This document shows positions 1-5,923 of a stretch of DNA of 18,829 nucleotides, piece after piece (position 1 is the stretch's first letter; the number at the start of each line of letters is the position of its first letter). The translations under genes and the position numbers were made by a program. The notes beneath the pieces were generated by a model that ran no database searches, was not told where the DNA came from, and saw only the letters and a program-made list of their open reading frames with translations. This DNA is from Burkholderiales bacterium (GTDB lineage Bacteria > Pseudomonadota > Gammaproteobacteria > Burkholderiales > Burkholderiaceae): assembly GCA_903643055.1 (NCBI GenBank), contig CAHJWV010000091.1, positions 1-18,829 of the forward strand, given 5' to 3'.

Positions 1-41
1 GCATGTTTCAATCGACCACCGGCTGGTGCCATTCGTGCCTT

Positions 42-57
42 AGCTTCAGATGAAGCT
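42..57. promoter_or_regulatory. Inverted repeat upstream of the sigma-factor gene
   Basis: Two perfect 7-bp arms (AGCTTCA / TGAAGCT) are separated by only two bases, 77 bp before the chosen sigma-factor start. The spacer is too short for a good RNA hairpin and no T-run follows, so a dimeric-regulator binding site is a better guess than a terminator. No regulator is identified, and the repeat could be chance or belong to the gene upstream of the window. Confidence 0.3.
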
Positions 58-133
58 GTCGTGTGGCCGGGCTCCAGCGCCCGCCAACCCACGCTGCGCG
101 CCGTGCCATCCCTTGTTCAACGACAGGAGACAG

Positions 134-802
134 ATGTCCGTGACCGACCTTCCGGACTCCGCCGCCATGGCGGCACCCGACCCCGCGATGACCGAGCTGC
201 TGCAACGCTGGACGCATGGCGACGCCGCCGCGCTCGACCGCCTGCTGCCGCTGGTGTACGACGAGCTGCGCCAGCTGGCGCGTCATCACCTGCGCCAGGA
301 GCGCGATGGCCATACCTTGCAAGGCACCGGCCTGGTCCATGAAGCCTATCTGCGCCTGGCTCAGCAAGGCCCAGTGCAATGGCATTCACGCGCGCACTTC
401 TTCGGTTGGGCCTCCAGCCTGATGCGCCACATCCTGGTCGACCACGCACGCGCACGCAATGCGGCCAAGCGCGGCGGCGGGCAAGCCGTGCTGAGCCTGG
501 ATGCGCTGCAGGAACAGGCCACCGGCAGCGCCTATGCCGCCGCGCTGCAGGCCCGCGCCGCCGAAGAGGTCGGTTGGCGCGAAGAGTTGGACATGGTCGC
601 GCTCGACACGGCGCTGAAAAGCCTGGAACAGCTGGATGCGCGTCAGAGCCGGGTGGTCGAGCTGCGGTTTTTCGGCGGCCTGAGCGTCATCGAGACCGCC
701 GATGTACTGGAGATCTCGGTGGCCACAGTGAAGCGGGAATGGTCCACGGCGCGGGCTTGGCTGCTGCGCGAGCTGCGCCGGCTGGATTCGCGCGAACAAT
801 AA
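134..802 (+). CDS. ECF-type RNA polymerase sigma factor, TIGR02999 (kinase-linked) family
   Basis: Directs RNA polymerase to a specific promoter set. The 222-residue product has sigma region 2 at about 20-105 (WTHGD, LVYDELRQLA, GHTLQGTGLVHEAYLRL, RAHFF, ILVDHARAR, KRGGG) and region 4 at about 155-215 (VVELRFFGGLS, then the helix-turn-helix VATVKREW and ARAWL). These are signature blocks of the TIGR02999 group. The ATG at 134 is preferred over an in-frame ATG at 50 because AGGAG (125-129) lies just ahead of it and the protein then begins as family members do; the extra 28 residues look like translated leader. No anti-sigma gene is adjacent. Instead a Ser/Thr kinase gene lies two genes downstream, the usual partner of this family. 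The acidic residue that normally precedes the LVxE segment of region 2.2 is replaced by Thr65, as expected for sigma factors activated by Thr phosphorylation. The linker between regions 2 and 4 is somewhat long and Ala-rich. Family assignment is firm; the target promoters are unknown. Confidence 0.92.
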   Translation: MSVTDLPDSAAMAAPDPAMTELLQRWTHGDAAALDRLLPLVYDELRQLARHHLRQERDGHTLQGTGLVHEAYLRLAQQGPVQWHSRAHFFGWASSLMRHILVDHARARNAAKRGGGQAVLSLDALQEQATGSAYAAALQARAAEEVGWREELDMVALDTALKSLEQLDARQSRVVELRFFGGLSVIETADVLEISVATVKREWSTARAWLLRELRRLDSREQ

Positions 803-976
803 AGAACGCTACCCAATTGCCCTTGCATCCAAAAACACCCATGAACCGCCGAAACAGCGCTCATCCATTGCGAACCCCCACTCGAATTGAAACCGATTGA
901 AACTCAGTGAGCCGCTTTTCGTGATTTCTCGCACTGGAAGAAGTGAGTTCCGAGTGACTGAAATCAGGAGACCGCC

Positions 977-1918
977 ATGGACACCGTTGTTTCGCTCCCT
1001 TTTTCAACTGTTCTCCCGCCAGACTGGACCGACTGCCACAACCACAGGCACGACGTGCCTGCCCCGCGCGGCACCTCCAGCACCCGAAGACGCGTGCGAC
1101 TGTATGAGGCTGCCACCCTGAAGCCCGGGACCGAAGCCGCAACGCCGCAGCCGCATCGCCCCGTCCCCTCTTTGCTGAATCGCATGCTGGCGGCGCAAGG
1201 CCCCGATGAGCATCACGGCATCGTGCGCTCGCTGTGCCTATCGCTTGGCTTCGAATGGATGGCCTACGGCCAGCTCACGCCAGGCGACGAGCCAGGCATG
1301 CCGGCATCGATCTGCACGACCTGGAGCGATGCCGCGTGGCTCATGCGTTATGTTGATGGCGGCTTCTTCGACGTCGACCCGCGCTTGCGCGAAGCGCTGC
1401 AGTCGAACCTGCCCTGCGTCTGGGCAATCGACGACTTGCCTTTGCGCGCACCGGGCGGCATCGCCAGCGAGCACTTTGCGCGCTTCACCGGCGCGCTGCG
1501 CGAGGCCGGCATGCGCAGCGGCATCGTTTTTGCGCTGCCAGGCAACCCGGCGGGGCAAGAGCGCTGCTTTATCAGCCTGGTGTCTCGGCGCGGCGGCTGT
1601 GCCTGGATCAACGACACCGTGCTGGGCCAGGCCTGGACACTGGCGCTGTGCGTGCACGAGTACCAGAGCCAGCTGGCGGCCCCTGCCCAAGGCGCTGACG
1701 AGCCGCTGGCCGTGGTGCCTTTACCGTTCAAGCTCACGCCGATGCAGCAAAGCATCCTGCGCTGCCTCGCCTCCGGCTTGGGCGACAAAGGCATCGCCTC
1801 CTACCTCGGCCTGACCTTGCACAACGTCGACTACCACATGCGCCAGTTGCGCAAACGCTTCGGCGTGCGCAACCGCGTGCAGCTGATGCAATCCGCCCAG
1901 CGCAGCATGCTGACCTGA
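977..1918 (+). CDS. LuxR-type transcriptional regulator with autoinducer-binding domain (LuxR solo)
   Basis: Predicted DNA-binding regulator that may sense an acyl-homoserine lactone. The 313-residue product has a Pro/Arg-rich N-terminal extension (1-70), an autoinducer-binding-like domain (about 75-235) and a GerE-type helix-turn-helix (about 251-305; LTPMQQSIL, KGIASYLGLT, VDYHMRQLRKRFGV). Trp121, Tyr125, Asp134, Pro135 and Trp149 reproduce the spacing of TraR W57, Y61, D70, P71 and W85. Gly178 is within one residue of the G113 position. In the HTH, the usual Glu after LTxx is Gln257. The ATG at 977 is supported by AGGAG at 966-970, six bases upstream. No luxI-like synthase is present in the window, so it would be a solo receptor, at least locally. 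It lies 174 bp after the sigma gene and 234 bp before the kinase gene on the same strand, so it may be in the same regulatory unit. The ligand is not known, and an orphan regulator for another small molecule is possible. Confidence 0.88.
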   Translation: MDTVVSLPFSTVLPPDWTDCHNHRHDVPAPRGTSSTRRRVRLYEAATLKPGTEAATPQPHRPVPSLLNRMLAAQGPDEHHGIVRSLCLSLGFEWMAYGQLTPGDEPGMPASICTTWSDAAWLMRYVDGGFFDVDPRLREALQSNLPCVWAIDDLPLRAPGGIASEHFARFTGALREAGMRSGIVFALPGNPAGQERCFISLVSRRGGCAWINDTVLGQAWTLALCVHEYQSQLAAPAQGADEPLAVVPLPFKLTPMQQSILRCLASGLGDKGIASYLGLTLHNVDYHMRQLRKRFGVRNRVQLMQSAQRSMLT

Positions 1919-1951
1919 ATGCGCGCCGCCTGCCCTGCCTCGACCTTCCCT

Positions 1952-1979
1952 GCCAGCCCGTCTTACCACCGTGGCTGGC
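1952..1979 (+). terminator. Candidate hairpin after the luxR-type gene
   Basis: GCCAGCC and GGCTGGC form a perfect 7-bp stem with a 14-base loop, starting 34 bases after the luxR-type stop codon. Only two Ts follow, so if it terminates at all it is weak. It suggests the kinase gene may have its own promoter in the 1980-2152 gap, where no clear -35/-10 pair was found. Confidence 0.28.
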
Positions 1980-2152
1980 TTCAACGCTGCTTGAACTGAC
2001 GAACCGATGCGCCCACGCACCCTTCCGCTCCGTTCCAGGCCTGCCGGCCAGGCGACTCAAGACATCCAGACCTCTTTGAACGCGATGCGTAGCGCGCACC
2101 CACGCGCTGTCCGCCATCAACGCAAGCAGAACGGCGCCACGCCGCTGTCCGC

Positions 2153-4762
2153 ATGAGCGAGCCACGCACCCCACCCGCCTGGGAGCAAGTCAAGCCGCTG
2201 CTGGCGCAGATATTGGAGCTGCCAGCTAGCCAGCAACGCGCCAGGGCAGCGCTGTTGGCCGGTGACGACCTCGCCTTGCGCGAGGAACTGCTGTCGCTGC
2301 TGGACACTTCCGAGCACGATCATGCCTTGCTGAAGACGCTGTCCCCGGAGCTTGCGCTGCAGGCGATCCGCTCCGAACTCGACAAGCAGCGTGACCGGCA
2401 GTTCGGCCAGCCGCTGGTGGGGCAGCGCGTCGGCACCTGGCGACTGAACGCGTTGATCGCCCGTGGCGGCCAGGGCGATGTGTACCGTGCCGAGCGTGCC
2501 GATGGTCAGTTCGAACAACAGGTGGCGATCAAGCTGCTGCGATCTCGGCTCGACGACGAAGGCTTCGTCGCGCGCTTCGCGGCGGAACGGCAGATCCTGG
2601 CCAGCCTGGACCACCCCAACCTGGCGCGCGTGCTGGATGGCGGCACCACCGACGACGGCAACCCTTACTTCGTGATGGAGCTGGTGGAGGGCGAATCGAT
2701 CGACCGCTACTGCGAGCGCATGGCCTTGCCACTGACCGAACGGCTGGCGCTGTTCCGCACCGTGTGCCAGGTGGTCGGCTACGCGCACAGCAAAGGCATC
2801 GTCCACCGTGACCTGAAGTGCGACAACATCCTGGTGACACCCGCAGGCGTGGTCAAGCTGGTGGACTTCGGCATCGCCAAGCAGCTCAGCGTGCCCACCG
2901 AGACCACCGCCACCGCGCAGCGCATGATGACGCTCGCCTATTGCAGCCCCGAGCAACTGCGCGGCGGCAGCATCACCCCGGCCAGCGACGTGTATTCGCT
3001 CGGCGTCGTGCTGTACAAGCTGCTGACCGACAGCAGCCCCTACGCCGCGCTCGGCGCCGACAGCGGCTACGAGCTGACGCGCGCCATCTGCGACACCGAG
3101 CCGCCCCCACCCAGCCGCGCCGACGCCACCACCCGCCCCGCGCTCACCCATGCGCAACGCCGCCGCCTGCGGGGTGACCTCGATGCGTTGGTGATGATGG
3201 CGCTGCGCAAGGAACCGGCACGCCGCTACCCCGATGGTCAGGCCTTCGGCGACGACGTGTTCCGTCACCTTGAAAACCTGCCGGTGATTGCCCGCCGCGG
3301 TGCCTGGAGCTATCGCTTCAACCGCTATGTGCTGCGACACCGGGCCGTGGTCGGTGCCGCGATGATTGCCAACCTGGCGCTGCTCATCGGTCTGGGCATG
3401 GCGATCTACGGCAACATAGAAGCTAACCGGCAACGCGAGCGGGCTGAGCATCACCTGGCCAAGATGCGCGAGTTCGCCAACGTGCTGATCTTCGACATGC
3501 ACGACGCCATCCAGGACCTGCCAGGCGCCACGCCGGCGCGTCTGAAGCTCGTCAAGACCGCCGTCGCGTACCTGCAGGAGTTGAACGGTGCAGACGGCAC
3601 GGCCACCGACCCGTCGCTGCTGGTCGAGCTGGCCTCGGGCTGGCGCAAGGTCGGCGAGATTCAGGGCGGGCCACTCAATTCCAACCTGGGAGACCCCAAA
3701 GCCGCCAACCAAAGCTTCGATCAATCCATTGCCCTCGCATCGCAGGCGTTGACCTTGCACGCAACCGCGGCACAACACAGCACCGCACGGCGTGAACTGG
3801 CCCTGGTCAGCCGCGTCAAGGCCATCCTGATGTCGGCCCATGGCGACTACCAAGGCGCCGTTGCGCGACTGGAGGCGGGCATCGCGGCGATGCAGGAGGA
3901 ATTGAAGGTCTCACCGAATGACACGCCGAGCTTGCGCACCCGCGCAGGGCTGCAGGCATCGCTGGCCCAGACACACCAGATGCACGGCAACGGCCCGGCG
4001 TTCATCGCGGCCTCGGAAGTTGCGATTCAACAGCTCGAAGCACTCGTTGCGGCCAACCCCGATGACGTGCCAGCCGGCGGCAGCCTGGCATCCGCCTACG
4101 GCATCCACGGCGACTACTTCATAAACAACGTGCGCACCCCGGAGGGCTTCCCGCAAGCGGAACAGCACTTTCGCAAAGCCATTGACGTGCTTGAGAAGCT
4201 GCTCGTCAAGAGCCCGCAGCACACCGGGCTGCTCGACAACCTGGCAGTGTCCTATGACCACCTCGGCGTGTCTCAAGAAGAGCAAGGGCAGCATGCAGCC
4301 GCCCTGGCCAGCCACCGACGCTCGGTAGCCATCATTCAGCCCATGGTTGCCAGAGACCCCGACAACACCATGCTGCGCCACGACCTGGCGGCCTTCACGA
4401 GCGGTCTCAGCGAATCACTCCGCGCCAACGAACAGTTCGAGGAAAGCGTGGCGCAGGCGCGCACCGCGCTGGCCGAATTCAGCCGCGTGCCCGAAGCCCA
4501 ACGCGACGAGCTGGTGGCCAACCTGGACTTCGCCCAGGCGCACTACAACCTCGGCAAGGCCTTGCTCGGCCTGGCGAACAGCGCTGCCCGCCCGTCATCA
4601 GAGGCAGGCCGCACCCCACGCCATGAAGCCTGTGCCAATTACCAGACCAGCCTGGGCTTGCTCGACAAGCATGAGAAGAAATTCGGTGCGCAGAGCATGT
4701 ATGACACCCACATCACCGAGATCAGGAAAGAGATGTTGGAGGCCATGAAGGGCTGCAAGTAA
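2153..4762 (+). CDS. Membrane-anchored Ser/Thr protein kinase with TPR-like C-terminal domain
   Basis: Predicted Hanks-type kinase, a likely partner of the TIGR02999 sigma factor. The 869-residue product begins with a helical N-terminal region typical of these kinases (1-85). The kinase domain spans about 95-375: Gly-rich loop ARGGQGDVY (103-111), ATP-binding Lys127 in VAIK, alpha-C Glu145, catalytic HRD at 218-220, Asn225, DFG at 238-240, a Thr-rich activation loop (TETTATAQ, 249-256) and the APE-like CSPEQ. One predicted transmembrane helix lies at about 399-420, putting the kinase in the cytoplasm and the C-terminus outside the membrane. Residues 430-869 are helical with TPR-like pairs (for example around GDYQGAVARLEAGI and LAVSYDHLGV). 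Two departures from consensus are visible: the first loop Gly is Ala, and the HRDLKPxN proline is Cys223. All catalytic residues are present, so it should be active. No clear Shine-Dalgarno precedes ATG 2153, but family-like sequence starts there. Substrate assignment to the sigma factor is inference from family and context. Confidence 0.93.
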   Translation: MSEPRTPPAWEQVKPLLAQILELPASQQRARAALLAGDDLALREELLSLLDTSEHDHALLKTLSPELALQAIRSELDKQRDRQFGQPLVGQRVGTWRLNALIARGGQGDVYRAERADGQFEQQVAIKLLRSRLDDEGFVARFAAERQILASLDHPNLARVLDGGTTDDGNPYFVMELVEGESIDRYCERMALPLTERLALFRTVCQVVGYAHSKGIVHRDLKCDNILVTPAGVVKLVDFGIAKQLSVPTETTATAQRMMTLAYCSPEQLRGGSITPASDVYSLGVVLYKLLTDSSPYAALGADSGYELTRAICDTEPPPPSRADATTRPALTHAQRRRLRGDLDALVMMALRKEPARRYPDGQAFGDDVFRHLENLPVIARRGAWSYRFNRYVLRHRAVVGAAMIANLALLIGLGMAIYGNIEANRQRERAEHHLAKMREFANVLIFDMHDAIQDLPGATPARLKLVKTAVAYLQELNGADGTATDPSLLVELASGWRKVGEIQGGPLNSNLGDPKAANQSFDQSIALASQALTLHATAAQHSTARRELALVSRVKAILMSAHGDYQGAVARLEAGIAAMQEELKVSPNDTPSLRTRAGLQASLAQTHQMHGNGPAFIAASEVAIQQLEALVAANPDDVPAGGSLASAYGIHGDYFINNVRTPEGFPQAEQHFRKAIDVLEKLLVKSPQHTGLLDNLAVSYDHLGVSQEEQGQHAAALASHRRSVAIIQPMVARDPDNTMLRHDLAAFTSGLSESLRANEQFEESVAQARTALAEFSRVPEAQRDELVANLDFAQAHYNLGKALLGLANSAARPSSEAGRTPRHEACANYQTSLGLLDKHEKKFGAQSMYDTHITEIRKEMLEAMKGCK

Positions 4763-5182
4763 AGAGCGTCGGCATTCGCTGAAGTTCTCTGGTGCGAAAG
4801 GAACAAGCACGGAGGTCGATCGCAGCGCGCGTCTGGCCACTCATGAACCAGCGATTGAGGAACAACGTTTTGATTCCGATATCGGCCTCCAATTCCGCTT
4901 TCAGAGGACTTGTCTTGTCCGCTTTGTAGGGCGAGACGGACCGACCCGCCCTCCCGGGAAACGTCCACTTGGCATGAGCCGCGGCAATGACGCGCATCGG
5001 CGAAGGCGTCAAAAAACGCCTGGGCTCGTGCCGACCGTTTTCTTCGTGCTCCGGCATCTCCGCGGCAAGCAGCTGCGCGAGTGTTGCCAACGAACGGGTG
5101 AAGGGCGGCTGGTGCAAGAGCCCGTCGAGCACAGATCATCGACAAGGGAATGCCAACATCAGGGCTGCGCCCGCTTCTGTTC
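4763..5182. other. Gap with no supportable gene
   Basis: About 420 bases between the kinase stop and the IS66 remnant. Base composition is less GC-rich than in the neighbouring genes and all six frames are short or of non-protein-like composition. A minus-strand frame (about 4840-5130) has a fairly protein-like stretch but no convincing start, no ribosome site and no recognised family. It may be decayed mobile-element DNA belonging with the fragment to its right. No good terminator hairpin was found just after the kinase stop. Confidence 0.5.
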
Positions 5183-5425
5183 GAGGGCGCGGTGAGCATC
5201 GGACAACCACATCGAAAACTTGATGCGCCGGTGGGCGATGGGATGCACGGCATGGCTGTTCGCAGGAAGTGAGCGGGGCGGGCTAGCGAGCAGACATGGT
5301 GATGAGCCCCGCGCAGTCGGCCAGGCTTCACGGCACGCTTCGTGGACCCGGCTGAAGGACGTGTTTGGCGCTTGCTGCCGCATTCGAACCACCGCATTGA
5401 CGAGTTGCGGCAACACCGCTGGACC
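5183..5425 (+). pseudogene. Decayed 3' remnant of an IS66-family transposase (tnpC)
   Basis: Pieces of the conserved IS66 TnpC C-terminus appear in order but in different + frames. EGAVSI (5183-5200) is followed after one extra base by DNHIENLMRRWAMG and TAWLFAGSERGG (5202-5282). Then VMSPAQSARLHG appears in a second frame (about 5297-5335), LKDV in the first again (about 5350-5361), and finally LLPHSNHRIDELRQHRW in another frame (about 5374-5425). These correspond to the family's DDGAVxIDNN.IEN, RPWAxGRxNWLFAGS, MSLxQSARLNG, YLKDVL and RIDELLPHRW blocks. At least three frameshifts separate them and no upstream catalytic part is recognisable, so the element is dead and 5'-truncated. Neither terminal inverted repeats nor target duplications were identified. 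Recognition is by memory of the family motif order, without a search. Confidence 0.78.
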
Positions 5426-5923
5426 TCGGGCAAGGCCACGCCACGCCGCACGTTGAAGTGCATCGGCGCTCCATCGCCGACGGCAGTGGCACAACGCATG
5501 GGGCGCATCCTCCGCAACAATGCGACGCCACAACGGCTGACGGCAGCAACGCCTTCGGCGACGCCGCTGCGCCATGAAGGTGAGTCACTCAACGTGCTGT
5601 CCAACGCTTGGACAGGGCCATCGGCCTCGCAGGGTTCGAGGTCTCTTGATCAATAGCATCAGAACCAACGACCGCAAGCGGGACGGTGACCCGATCCAGT
5701 TGTTCTTCCGTGGCGCGGAGGGGGAGCGCCTGACCGTCTCAGCCCCATTCACCACGAGCTGGCCTACCCGCCAGCATGAGCGCATTCAGCATACCCGCAG
5801 CAAACCGTTTGCAGCTCGCCTATGTTTCCTGCCGTACAGACTCAAGGGCAACGCCGACATACACCTAACCACCAACCGTCAGGCCGGTCCACGGTCCGGA
5901 AACCCCTTGCCGAGGATCACCTC
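5426..5923. other. Gap upstream of the DUF3494 lipoprotein gene
   Basis: About 500 bases between the transposase remnant and the lipoprotein start. Six-frame reading gives only low-complexity, Arg/Ser-rich translations without family resemblance or ribosome sites. It should contain the promoter of the lipoprotein gene, but no convincing -35/-10 pair stands out. The only assignable element is the Shine-Dalgarno AGGA at 5913-5916. The left part may be the outer end of the old IS66 insertion. Confidence 0.45.

Noticed and set aside
2..43. Possible 3' end of an upstream gene (frame ending TAG at 41-43)
   Set aside because: Only 13 codons are visible, without recognisable sequence; other frames are equally possible.
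50..133. Longer sigma-factor start at ATG 50
   Set aside because: It overlaps the inverted repeat, lacks a ribosome site and adds 28 residues foreign to the family; ATG 134 has AGGAG just upstream.
926..947. Possible lux-box-like inverted repeat upstream of the luxR-type gene (CACT-GGAAGA-AGTG)
   Set aside because: Only four matching bases per arm plus scattered matches, below what chance would give in this gap.
2117..3853. 578-residue minus-strand frame opposite the kinase gene
   Set aside because: It has the same shadow composition, while the + strand frame contains all kinase motifs.
4722..5132. Minus-strand frame with partly protein-like sequence
   Set aside because: No ribosome site, no recognised family, and it overlaps the kinase 3' end; kept only as part of the gap description.
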